From the NCBI GenBank assembly GCA_900317885.1, contig ONIM01000009.1:1-35566 (forward strand): a DNA stretch of 35,566 nucleotides. The letters are read 5' to 3'. This DNA is from an uncultured Bacteroidales bacterium. Its GTDB lineage: Bacteria > Bacteroidota > Bacteroidia > Bacteroidales > Paludibacteraceae. A program made the position numbers and the translations under genes. The notes below the pieces were generated by a model that was not told the origin of the DNA, did not search any database, and saw only the letters and a program-made list of their open reading frames with translations. Below, in pieces: positions 7,072-14,553 of the stretch. Numbering within the stretch: the stretch's first letter is position 1; each line of letters starts with the position of its first letter.

Positions 7072-7698
7072 ATGATAGAAACAGAAAAGTTCGGAATCCC
7101 CGATTTTTACAGGACGAATATCCTTGAAAGAAGTGCTATGCTTTGCGCTGTGGATTCTATGATAGAAAAGAAGTATGACTTGAGTCAAATAGAGATTGCC
7201 ATTTTTGATTTTCTGATGTACCGATATGCGTGGCATATGGGACAGATGAATTTTAAATATAATTATAAATCGGGCACGTATATGCGGACTTTTATGCTGA
7301 GCTTCTTTAATAAAATTACTTCCGACAAATCTTTTCCAGAAGCTTTAGAAATGCAAATAAAGAGGCTGTATTGCATCGTCCCACAAAAACTGGCAACATA
7401 CGCTTACTATCTTCCGTTGCTTCTTCGTACCCGAAATATAATATCAGAAAAAGAATGCGATGTCCTGATTGATAAATATTGTCTAAAAACGCATGTTCGG
7501 TATGAGCAACTTCAAAGCCCTAAAGGTCACACTTTTGAGGGAAAGTTAATTCAAATTCTGGTCAAACATGTAGGTGAATTGCAATCTTATTATAAAAAGA
7601 ACTATGACCACAGTTTTGAAGCGGACTACGTGAAGATTTTTTATGGTCGGTTTGATGTTCTACCTATAGGAGACGATTCCGCCTATCTATTTAAATAA
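7072..7698 (+). CDS. Unknown protein, 208 residues
   Basis: This is a helical, aromatic-rich soluble protein (segments FDFLMYRYAWHMGQ, YAYYLPLLLRTRNIIS). No signal peptide, metal site or nucleotide motif is evident. It starts ten bases after the membrane-protein gene and ends 13 bases before the metallopeptidase gene, in the AT-rich core of the operon. Position suggests a dedicated partner of one of these two neighbours. I do not recognise the family. Confidence 0.7.
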   Translation: MIETEKFGIPDFYRTNILERSAMLCAVDSMIEKKYDLSQIEIAIFDFLMYRYAWHMGQMNFKYNYKSGTYMRTFMLSFFNKITSDKSFPEALEMQIKRLYCIVPQKLATYAYYLPLLLRTRNIISEKECDVLIDKYCLKTHVRYEQLQSPKGHTFEGKLIQILVKHVGELQSYYKKNYDHSFEADYVKIFYGRFDVLPIGDDSAYLFK

Positions 7699-7711
7699 CC
7701 CATTTTCGACT

Positions 7712-8356
7712 ATGCCAAATTTTCCATGGGAACGTCCGACGATGGACGACTTTTTGAGAGAAGCAGAACAAAAGTTCAGCAATCTGTTCAATCTGGATAT
7801 AGCACAGATAACTGATGCTATCCAATCTGCGTGTGCCTTTTTCGGGTTGTCTTATCCGAATATGGTGTTGAACCTTAGTCGCCAGCCCAAAGGGGGCACT
7901 ATGGTTTACAACCTGGATCCGAATACGGATGCAGATGATATACTATGTTATGATCTGAATCAGTTGATGGCTCTTGGCATCAACAACAAGGATTCATTCA
8001 GCCTTATCATGACGCACGAATGTGCCCACCGCTATTTCCAGAGCTATACTTTCCCGGGTCTAAATAATGGCCAATGGGAGCAGGAGTTAGCCTGCGACTT
8101 TTGTATGGGTGCTCGTGCTGCACTTGAGCACATGAGTATCGAAAAAGTAGTAAGAGGACTTGGCGGAACACAAGGGGCAGACACGCATCCGGACGGGGAC
8201 CTGCGCGCAGAAGCAATAACAGGAGGGTATAACGTTATGCTTTATTTATTGCAGAACAACATGACTCCTTCGGTAGAAAATTGTATACGGGGATTCAATG
8301 ATTTTAGAGCAACGTACGAACCGACCATTTTTGCAAGAGAGCAGAGATATATATAG
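7712..8356 (+). CDS. Putative zinc metallopeptidase (HExxH...ExxxD)
   Basis: The 214-residue cytoplasmic protein contains HECAH (His102, Glu103, His106) followed by QELACD (Glu125, Asp129), a spacing that fits the zinc-binding and third-ligand arrangement of gluzincin peptidases. A later HPDGDLRAEAI (159-169) resembles the conserved THP...R stretch of M48-like enzymes. There is no signal peptide, so it should act inside the cell. It is the last gene of the AAA+ operon, before the 8387-8437 terminator. An AAA+ remodeller and a peptidase in one operon suggests coupled unfolding and cleavage, or a regulated effector. That link is inference. Confidence 0.82.
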   Translation: MPNFPWERPTMDDFLREAEQKFSNLFNLDIAQITDAIQSACAFFGLSYPNMVLNLSRQPKGGTMVYNLDPNTDADDILCYDLNQLMALGINNKDSFSLIMTHECAHRYFQSYTFPGLNNGQWEQELACDFCMGARAALEHMSIEKVVRGLGGTQGADTHPDGDLRAEAITGGYNVMLYLLQNNMTPSVENCIRGFNDFRATYEPTIFAREQRYI

Positions 8357-8386
8357 AAATAAATACATTATTAGTGGTAAAAACAG

Positions 8387-8437
8387 AAGGGGAGAATGAC
8401 CGCAACGTTGCGGAAATTTCTCCCCTTTCGTTTTTTT
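8387..8437 (+). terminator. Strong terminator ending the AAA+ operon
   Basis: AAGGGGAGAA at 8387-8396 pairs perfectly with TTCTCCCCTT at 8418-8427. The interior holds a second perfect palindrome, CCGCAACGTTGCGG (8400-8413). Seven T residues follow. Confidence 0.85.
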
Positions 8438-8441
8438 GTAG

Positions 8442-8449
8442 TAATTTTG
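8442..8449 (+). promoter_or_regulatory. -7 element of the YkvA-like/YbjN-like unit
   Basis: TAATTTTG followed by CACCG lies immediately after the terminator. The region where a -33 element should lie falls in the terminator stem and matches poorly, so recognition is moderate. Confidence 0.55.
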
Positions 8450-8492
8450 CACCGTCAAACGACAAAAGCGATTGTTTAACCTCTAAAAATGT

Positions 8493-8954
8493 ATGATTAT
8501 GAGTTCATTTACAATTCTTTGCCTGCTGATATTGGCAGATGTGATCTTAGGAAGACCCGTTGGTCATTTGGTACAAAAGGTTCGTCATATAGATTGGTCG
8601 GACAAGTGGGACAAACTATTAGGTCAAGACTGTGCCAATCTCAAGGATTATGCGTTGCGTGTAGGAAGAGCGGCTGCAAAACCGGTTGTAACATTCTATT
8701 ACGTAATGCGAAGCAGCGAGACCACTACTTTGGAGAAAATTCTTATCTTTGCGGCTATTGCCTATGTGCTTTCTCCCGGATTGGTGTCCAAACATGTTTT
8801 TGAGTGGCTCGGCCTTTTGGACGACACCATCGCAATCTCCTATGTTTTAAATAAGGTGAGCGACAAAGTGACACCCGCAGTATCGGCACAGGTAGAAGCT
8901 ACCCTGGATCAATGGTTCGGTGCGGAGATAGTAGCGGTAATTGCAAATCAATAA
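8493..8954 (+). CDS. YkvA-like (DUF1232) membrane protein
   Basis: The 153-residue protein has an N-terminal hydrophobic segment (about 4-20). The central ILIFAAIAYVLSP and GLLDDTIAISYVLNKVSDKVTP pattern (about 83-130) is characteristic of DUF1232/YkvA membrane proteins, whose biochemical role is unknown. Two ATGs (8493, 8499) are possible and the second would lose only Met-Ile. An ATG at 8489 in another frame gives a Cys-rich, implausible product and was discarded. The next gene begins 15 bases downstream. Confidence 0.75.
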   Translation: MIMSSFTILCLLILADVILGRPVGHLVQKVRHIDWSDKWDKLLGQDCANLKDYALRVGRAAAKPVVTFYYVMRSSETTTLEKILIFAAIAYVLSPGLVSKHVFEWLGLLDDTIAISYVLNKVSDKVTPAVSAQVEATLDQWFGAEIVAVIANQ

Positions 8955-8969
8955 AACAAAAATACAACT

Positions 8970-9386
8970 ATGAAAAAGATTTTTAACACAATCATTGAGG
9001 CTTTGCAAGAAGCCGAAATAAAGCATTTCGTGGCGGAGGAAGAAAAAAGTTGCGTAGACTTCTGTATCGATGGCGAGAAAGCGACGTATCATGTACATTT
9101 GTATGCCGAGGAAGACCAAGAATTACTAATCTGCGCAACCGTGTTCCCGATTAAGGTTCCGCAAGACCGAATATCGGAGATGTGCGTTTTAATCAATCGG
9201 ATAAACGACTCGAATCTGGTAACCTCTCTTGTCGTAGATCCGGAAGATGGACTGCTTCAATGCCGTTTCCCCGCAACTGTGGATGATGGCGCAATCAACA
9301 AAAAGATTGTTGCAGCAGTCATGTGCAATACTATTAACTGCTTTGAGACGAACTACGAGGATATCCTAAAAGGAATTGCCGGATAA
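8970..9386 (+). CDS. YbjN-domain-like protein
   Basis: The 138-residue soluble acidic protein has the pattern of the YbjN family: an N-terminal helix (TIIEALQEAEIKHF), three to four strands, a central VPQDRISEMCVLINRINDSN helix, an LVVDPEDGLLQCRF hairpin and a C-terminal helix. YbjN proteins have a type III-secretion-chaperone-like fold and are linked to stress and motility regulation in enterobacteria, probably through protein binding. No catalytic site is expected. It is preceded by the YkvA-like gene (15 bases) and followed after six bases by an unknown gene. Confidence 0.72.
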   Translation: MKKIFNTIIEALQEAEIKHFVAEEEKSCVDFCIDGEKATYHVHLYAEEDQELLICATVFPIKVPQDRISEMCVLINRINDSNLVTSLVVDPEDGLLQCRFPATVDDGAINKKIVAAVMCNTINCFETNYEDILKGIAG

Positions 9387-9392
9387 CATACC

Positions 9393-10226
9393 ATGCGCTT
9401 TGTTTGGACATATCAGGACATCGGTCTATGGATGCAGAATTTTCTGGATCTGGATGTGCAAGTTGTGGCATATACAACTGATAGCGGAGAGTTTACAGTT
9501 ATCTCTCCCGCTATCGGTATCAGGAAACTTCTGCCTGAAAGTTACAATCAATATCAGCAGTTATTCCATATAGAGGATGTCGATACTACAGCCATTACAA
9601 TCAATATATCCGGCCCGTATGAGCGGGATGAGATGTTTCGCAATATGCTGGTAAAGTATGTTAATTATTGTCTGAAGGAAGACGTGATGGAAACCATTCC
9701 TCACGGACGAATAAAAATTCACTTGGATAAGATAGAGTGGACACGTCACATCAGTTTAAGTACGCTTGTGCTGACAGCGAGAGGTTTGGAGATAGAATTT
9801 GCAGAAGACCTAAACCTATACACCCATCTGCGGATGCTCCAAATGCTCTTACTGTCCGGTTACACACGAGTACACATTATTCCAACAGATATGCCGTATC
9901 AGGGATATTGGTTTTCTGACGGCACGTTAGAATATACACTCAAAATGTCAGACCACCCTGCAGATATCCGTCTATGTTCGTCCTTCCACGTGATGGAATG
10001 GATAGGATTGGAAGGAAAAATAACCCCAAAATCCTTCCATCCTTTATATCCGACAACGCAAATAGATTATCAGTATGGTGAAGTAAAAGTGGAAATTCCT
10101 GTTACAATCGCAGAACCGGAGATAAATACAACAACTCTCCAACGCAACAGCAAACGTATGCAAGAAGAAATAGCAGATGCCATAGCCGAAGTATTAGAAG
10201 AATTACAACCAGCTCAATTCGATTGA
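9393..10226 (+). CDS. Unknown protein, 277 residues
   Basis: This is a soluble mixed alpha/beta protein. It starts with MRFVWTYQDIGLWMQNFLDL and ends in an acidic coiled-coil-like helix (about 250-277). Strand-rich segments (about 25-35, 66-73, 105-135) alternate with helices, and it may contain two related alpha/beta halves. I see no signal peptide, metal-binding cluster or nucleotide motif. It begins six bases after the YbjN-like gene. The following start codon lies two bases past its stop, so expression is probably coupled. Family not recognised. Confidence 0.72.
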   Translation: MRFVWTYQDIGLWMQNFLDLDVQVVAYTTDSGEFTVISPAIGIRKLLPESYNQYQQLFHIEDVDTTAITINISGPYERDEMFRNMLVKYVNYCLKEDVMETIPHGRIKIHLDKIEWTRHISLSTLVLTARGLEIEFAEDLNLYTHLRMLQMLLLSGYTRVHIIPTDMPYQGYWFSDGTLEYTLKMSDHPADIRLCSSFHVMEWIGLEGKITPKSFHPLYPTTQIDYQYGEVKVEIPVTIAEPEINTTTLQRNSKRMQEEIADAIAEVLEELQPAQFD

Positions 10227-10228
10227 TT

Positions 10229-10753
10229 ATGAATATCTATGATAAAATACAGCGTATGCCCGGTACTGAAACATACGAGCAGAAGATGTACCAATTGCTC
10301 AACACGGAGCATTATACCAAAGGGCACTACAGACACGATGACATGGGAGAAGGAATGGCTCTTGTATGGCAGTTGGTTTGGAGTTGGTGGAAACCGCGCT
10401 TCTTGCTGGATCATACTACTCAGTGTGCCTATGAGATTATGAATACCAACTACGAACTGGTAACGGTCACAGATGATGATATAGATTGGAATAGTATGAA
10501 AGACCTGCCGGATAATGCCATCACCCGTGCACGGAATCACAACGCGATGTTCCCCACTTTAATACGGCATTTCGAGAATGGTCAGGCAAAAGTAGAATGG
10601 CAAATAAATCCTGACGGGAAATATTACATGGATGATGATGGTTTCGGTATGACGAGTGATAACGAACTAACACTGTTTGGTACCATTGATCGGACAGGAA
10701 AAGTAGTAAAGAAATTTGTATACGAAAAAAGCAATAATTTCTTATTGTTGTAG
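10229..10753 (+). CDS. Unknown Trp-rich small protein
   Basis: The 174-residue soluble protein has an N-terminal helical region with a tryptophan cluster (ALVWQLVWSWWKPRF, about 44-58) and an acidic C-terminal half (DDDIDW, MDDDGFG). An in-frame TTG at 10223 precedes ATG 10229. The ATG is preferred, giving a two-base gap from the previous stop. It is the last gene of the third island unit; a new promoter follows at 10771. I do not recognise the family. Confidence 0.7.
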   Translation: MNIYDKIQRMPGTETYEQKMYQLLNTEHYTKGHYRHDDMGEGMALVWQLVWSWWKPRFLLDHTTQCAYEIMNTNYELVTVTDDDIDWNSMKDLPDNAITRARNHNAMFPTLIRHFENGQAKVEWQINPDGKYYMDDDGFGMTSDNELTLFGTIDRTGKVVKKFVYEKSNNFLLL

Positions 10754-10770
10754 ATTCTTGCAAAAAACAT

Positions 10771-10801
10771 TTGCGCATTTCTAAAAATTGTCGTATCTTT
10801 G
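10771..10801 (+). promoter_or_regulatory. Promoter of the phosphatase/WG-repeat unit
   Basis: TTG at 10771-10773 and TATCTTTG at 10794-10801 are separated by 20 bases, a textbook Bacteroidetes promoter. The -33 region reads TTGCGCAT, close to other promoters here. ATG 10823 follows 21 bases later. Confidence 0.85.
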
Positions 10802-10822
10802 CACCCGAAAACTAAAACTACT

Positions 10823-11524
10823 ATGAATGAGAATGTTTCTTACAACATCATAGGTGATATTCATGCCAGAACGTGCTGGAAGAACCTTGTGCGCGAAGAT
10901 TGTATAAACATCTTCGTGGGGGATTATTTTGATCCGTATGAATATGTCCCGCAGGCCGAACGGATGGCCAATTTCCAAGAGATTTTGGATCTTAAGCATC
11001 AACATCCGGAGACGGTGTTGCTATATGGCAATCATGACCTCCATTATTTGATAGCCGATGAACACTACAGCCGCTATGAACCTCATTATGCTAATGAATA
11101 CAGGCAAGCCTTTTTAAAAACGCATTCCCTTTTTTACGGCGTCGCCTATCCTATCGCAGATAAATTTATCGTCACTCACGCCGGTGTCACGAAAGAGTGG
11201 TATGAGAAATATTTCGGGCTATACCATTCTGAATCTTTGACAGAGGTAGCAGAGAAGATTAACTCCCTTTGGCATCAAAACAAGCAAGCTTTTTCTTTTG
11301 ACACGAACGCTACCGATTGGAATGACCATTATGGCACTTCGCCAACCCACTCGCCCCTTTGGATTCGTCCAGACGTACTTGTTGGGCATGATTTATTCTC
11401 CGGTACCGGTATCAAGCAAATCGTCGGTCACTCTCAAACAGGAGCCGGAGTAACCAAAGATCATAACATCATCTGTGTCGATTGCCTCGGCACAAAAGAA
11501 AAATCGTATCTATTGGAAATATGA
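10823..11524 (+). CDS. Metallophosphoesterase (PPP/Ap4A-hydrolase-like)
   Basis: The 233-residue protein carries the calcineurin-like two-metal phosphoesterase signature in order: GDIH (11-14), GDYFDPY (33-39), GNHD (69-72), THAG (His 119) and VGHSQT (201-206). All expected metal ligands are present, so it should be active. Members of this class cleave phosphoproteins, dinucleoside polyphosphates or cyclic nucleotides, and the substrate cannot be chosen here. The frame extends to a TTG at 10799 inside the promoter, so ATG 10823 is used. The stop overlaps the next start (ATGA at 11521-11524), tying it to a second phosphatase. Confidence 0.88.
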   Translation: MNENVSYNIIGDIHARTCWKNLVREDCINIFVGDYFDPYEYVPQAERMANFQEILDLKHQHPETVLLYGNHDLHYLIADEHYSRYEPHYANEYRQAFLKTHSLFYGVAYPIADKFIVTHAGVTKEWYEKYFGLYHSESLTEVAEKINSLWHQNKQAFSFDTNATDWNDHYGTSPTHSPLWIRPDVLVGHDLFSGTGIKQIVGHSQTGAGVTKDHNIICVDCLGTKEKSYLLEI

Positions 11525-12081
11525 ACTTCGCACGCTTGCAGCAAACCCGAATCCCTGATCTCGCACCCGTCTATGGCGGAGTACGGGGACGAACGATGTC
11601 TTCGCGGCATCAACTCTACGCGTGGAAGGCACTCAAGGAGGCAGGGGTGAAAACAATCATCGACCTCCGGCTAACGGACCACACAGATCGTTTGCCTGCT
11701 TTGTGCGAAGAGTATGGCATACACTACTTCCGTTATCCGGTTGATACGTCTGCTGAGGCTATCACCAATATGGTGGAACTCTTTCCGCAGTTATGCCAAC
11801 TGATTGATGCCGGAGATTTCTATATCGCCTGTGCTATGGGCTTGCACCGGACGGACATTGCTTTGAATGCCTACTGGCTCTTTCACGGAGCGGAAGAAGG
11901 CTTAGCGCAGCCGGAGATACGTGGTTACCGCAAGGAAGATGGTCATACGACCGATAAACTCAACCGCGTTCTTAATGCGCTTTATGCTGCATTTACCGAG
12001 CATAATGGAGTCGAACCTATGTCGCAACAGTTATTTAAAGAACGTAAGATTTGCATTACTCAGCAAACGTATATGAACTAA
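11521..12081 (+). CDS. Cys-dependent (tyrosine/dual-specificity-like) phosphatase
   Basis: The 186-residue protein has the CX5R active-site loop CAMGLHRT (Cys104 to Arg110) preceded by a strand (DFYIA). An upstream IIDLR segment (46-50) is followed by two Asp residues that could supply the general acid. The usual HC before the loop is replaced by AC. The fold is that of small bacterial tyrosine or dual-specificity phosphatases. The pairing with a PPP-like enzyme by a four-base overlap suggests they act on the same phosphorylated target. No kinase is visible in the island. In-frame codons upstream of ATG 11521 lie in the preceding gene and are not used. Confidence 0.8.
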   Translation: MNFARLQQTRIPDLAPVYGGVRGRTMSSRHQLYAWKALKEAGVKTIIDLRLTDHTDRLPALCEEYGIHYFRYPVDTSAEAITNMVELFPQLCQLIDAGDFYIACAMGLHRTDIALNAYWLFHGAEEGLAQPEIRGYRKEDGHTTDKLNRVLNALYAAFTEHNGVEPMSQQLFKERKICITQQTYMN

Positions 12082-12112
12082 ATTATAAAAAACATTTTAA
12101 ACAAAAACAACT

Positions 12113-13186
12113 ATGAAAACTTGGAAAAAAATCTTAATCGCAGCACTATGCGTGCTGGCGACTGCAGCATTGGTTTTTGCTTGCCTGTTGGCAAACATCT
12201 ATTACGACAAATACCATAGGGTATCCTATTGGGACATTCAACCCCAATACGTATCGGAGAATATCTTGATGGTACATGGCTCTCGTGGACAGGAAGACTT
12301 TGTGAGGCTCAAAGATGTGCGCACCGACAAGTTTACTACGCCCAAACTGCAACACATCTTCATCAACGAATTCAACACCGGCGACAGCCTCGTCGTCTTC
12401 CGTACGTTTGACCGCCTTCGCGGATACCTGAACGTCAATACCGGCGAAATCGTCATCCCTGCCCAATATAACCGCGCATGGAACTTCAGCGAAGGTTTAG
12501 CCGGTGTACTCAAAGATGGCATTGTGTCCTTCATTAAAGAGGATGGCGAATTGGCCTTTGACAAAACTTTCCCCATCTATTATGACGATGATTTTTGCGA
12601 CATCGCTTTTCAGTTCCATCACGGTCTATGCGTCATGAAGACGATGGACGGCAAATGGGGGCTTATCAATACGCAAGGAGAGTGGGTGGTAGAGCCGATC
12701 TATACCACCATCTCTGCACCTCGACAGGGCTATCGTATCGTCTCGGACGGCAAGTTTTATGGCCTTATCTCCGAAAAGGGGCAGGTGGTGCTGCCTTTGG
12801 AGTATGATTTTATCCGCCTGTCCTCCAATCCCATCGGTTTTACCGTTGCCAAAGACGGACTGGCTAAAACGATCGATTATGAGCTCAAAACGGTAGTACC
12901 TTTTGTGCATGACGGTCTGTATGTTTTGTCCTACGTGGATGACTATCGCTCTAATATAATTTATGAGAATGGAGAGGCGACGAAATATATCGAGCCCAGG
13001 TACTGGAGGTTTGATGTGGGGAGCGGAAGCGGAGTGATTGATTCGGACGGAAAAGTGATAATTCCCGCAAAATATTATATGGTGCGCATAGTGGATGATA
13101 ACCTCTTTGATGTAGAAGTAACCTGCGGCGGAGATCATATCCTGTTTGATAACAAGGAAGAATATGTAGGAAAGGTAAAAGAATAG
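12113..13186 (+). CDS. Membrane-anchored WG-repeat protein
   Basis: The 357-residue protein begins with a signal-anchor-like helix (about 7-29, LIAALCVLATAALVFACLLA). The remaining exposed domain contains several WG-type beta repeats, recognisable by GxxxP..Y.....SEGLAGV (about 105-130), GKWGLINTQGEWVVEPIY (about 180-197), GKFYGLISEKGQVVLPLEY (about 208-226) and a final SGVIDSDGKVIIPAKYY. WG repeats are thought to mediate protein binding. A lipoprotein alternative exists (Cys 24), but no proper lipobox acceptor context is seen. It is the last island gene, and the right 72-bp repeat starts two bases after its stop. Confidence 0.85.
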   Translation: MKTWKKILIAALCVLATAALVFACLLANIYYDKYHRVSYWDIQPQYVSENILMVHGSRGQEDFVRLKDVRTDKFTTPKLQHIFINEFNTGDSLVVFRTFDRLRGYLNVNTGEIVIPAQYNRAWNFSEGLAGVLKDGIVSFIKEDGELAFDKTFPIYYDDDFCDIAFQFHHGLCVMKTMDGKWGLINTQGEWVVEPIYTTISAPRQGYRIVSDGKFYGLISEKGQVVLPLEYDFIRLSSNPIGFTVAKDGLAKTIDYELKTVVPFVHDGLYVLSYVDDYRSNIIYENGEATKYIEPRYWRFDVGSGSGVIDSDGKVIIPAKYYMVRIVDDNLFDVEVTCGGDHILFDNKEEYVGKVKE

Positions 13187-13187
13187 A

Positions 13188-13259
13188 AAATAAAAAATCG
13201 CAAAAAGTGGCATACACTCTTGTGTATGTCATTTTTTTGTTGTACCTTTGCAGCCGGAA
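13188..13259 (+). repeat. Right 72-bp direct repeat bounding the island
   Basis: Identical to 1488-1559. Here the AAATAA that ends dtd in the left copy lies in non-coding DNA just after the WG-repeat gene. This suggests the left copy is the one in native context for its upstream half, and the right copy is in native context for its downstream gene. Confidence 0.97.
13220..13250 (+). promoter_or_regulatory. Promoter of the MFS gene (right repeat copy)
   Basis: TTG at 13220-13222 and TACCTTTG at 13243-13250, 20 bases apart, identical to 1520-1550. The MFS ATG lies 27 bases downstream. Confidence 0.8.
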
Positions 13260-13277
13260 ATAAGAAAAACACTTGTC

Positions 13278-14534
13278 ATGGAAACAAAACAATCATCCAA
13301 ATCACTCACTGTCATCACGATCGTCGCAATGATGTTTCTCTACGCGATGATCTCGTTTGTAACGAATTTAGCTGCCCCGGTTGGTAAGATATGGGGTGCG
13401 TCGTTTGAGGATCCTGCGCAAGCGGAGCGTATGGGTATGTTAGGTAATTTATTCAATTTCCTGGCATATCTCATTATGGGTATTCCGGCTGGAAATATCC
13501 TGTCCAAGTACGGCTACAAAAGGACCGCATTATTCGCTATTTTCCTCGGTTTCATCGGGATTAGTATCCAGTGGTTCAGCGGCGTGGTAGATAGTTTTTA
13601 TGTCTATCTGTTAGGCGCGCTGCTCGGCGGTTTTTGCGTATGTATGCTGAATACGGTAGTGAACCCGATGCTTAACCTCTTAGGTGGTGGCGGCAACCGC
13701 GGAAACCAGTTGAACATGATCGGCGGTACGCTGAACTCCCTCTCCGGTGCGCTGACCCCGATGCTCGTTGGTGCCATCATCGGTGAGAGCCTCGCCGGCA
13801 AGGAGATTGACGGTGTGAATGTGGTTCTCTATATCGCGATGGCTGTCTTTGCGGTTGTCTATCTGGTTATCCGTCTTACGCCTATCGCAGAGCCCGGTGT
13901 TTCTGCCGAGAAGGAGGTTTATGAGCGTACCCCGTGGTCCTTCCGCCATTTGACGCTCGGCGTGATCGCTATCTTCTTCTACGTCGGTGTAGAGGTAGGA
14001 ATACCGGCTACGTTAATCAGTTATCTGACTCCCAAAGTGGGCTTTGCTGCTGCAGGCTTGATTGCCGGACGGTATTGGATCCTGATGTTGGTGGGACGCT
14101 TCTTGGGTTCGGCACTGGGCGGTAAGATCAGCAGCCGCACGATGGTGACCTGTGTCGCTTCGGCGGCTATCCTGCTGATGGTAGCTGCGATGCTGATAGG
14201 CGACAGCATCATGGCGAAATCCATCGTGCAAGGCGAAGTGATCTCTATCCCGCTGGCGGCTACGCTGCTCGTCCTTTGCGGTCTGTGCACCTCGGTCATG
14301 TGGACCTCTATCTTCAATATGGCTACCGAGGGACTGGGCAAATATACCGCTAAAGCTTCGGGTATCTTCATGATGATGGTAGTCGGCGGAGGTGTATTGC
14401 CCTATATCCAGAGTATCATCGCTGCGCATAACCCGCTGGTAAGTTATATCGTACCGATCGTCGGCGTAGCGTACATCCTCTACTACGCTCTCTGGGGTAG
14501 CAAGAATGTCAATACCGATATTAAGATTGACTGA
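13278..14534 (+). CDS. MFS transporter, probably sugar/nucleoside-type (FHS-like)
   Basis: The 418-residue integral membrane protein shows about 12 hydrophobic spans. The cytoplasmic loop between helices 2 and 3 carries GNILSKYGYKRTALF, the MFS motif A (a G...D/S.x.G.R/K variant). NTVVNPMLNLLGGGGNRGNQLN resembles the Bacteroidetes FHS-type sugar permeases, but the substrate cannot be read off. An in-frame TTG at 13248 lies inside the promoter, so ATG 13278 is chosen. It appears to lead a run of closely spaced genes (tdk 19 bases downstream). Its promoter is the right copy of the island-bounding repeat. Confidence 0.85.
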   Translation: METKQSSKSLTVITIVAMMFLYAMISFVTNLAAPVGKIWGASFEDPAQAERMGMLGNLFNFLAYLIMGIPAGNILSKYGYKRTALFAIFLGFIGISIQWFSGVVDSFYVYLLGALLGGFCVCMLNTVVNPMLNLLGGGGNRGNQLNMIGGTLNSLSGALTPMLVGAIIGESLAGKEIDGVNVVLYIAMAVFAVVYLVIRLTPIAEPGVSAEKEVYERTPWSFRHLTLGVIAIFFYVGVEVGIPATLISYLTPKVGFAAAGLIAGRYWILMLVGRFLGSALGGKISSRTMVTCVASAAILLMVAAMLIGDSIMAKSIVQGEVISIPLAATLLVLCGLCTSVMWTSIFNMATEGLGKYTAKASGIFMMMVVGGGVLPYIQSIIAAHNPLVSYIVPIVGVAYILYYALWGSKNVNTDIKID

Positions 14535-14553
14535 TCTTAGACTGTAGAAAGTT

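Noticed and set aside
3096-8412. 12-mer GCAACGTTGCGG shared by the end of the 1872-3113 gene and the 8387-8437 terminator
   Set aside because: Self-complementary and short. In the first case it is part of coding sequence. No further copies were noticed, so chance is likely.
8489-8803. Alternative reading frame starting four bases before the YkvA-like gene
   Set aside because: It gives a Cys- and Arg-rich sequence without a family pattern, whereas the overlapping frame matches DUF1232.
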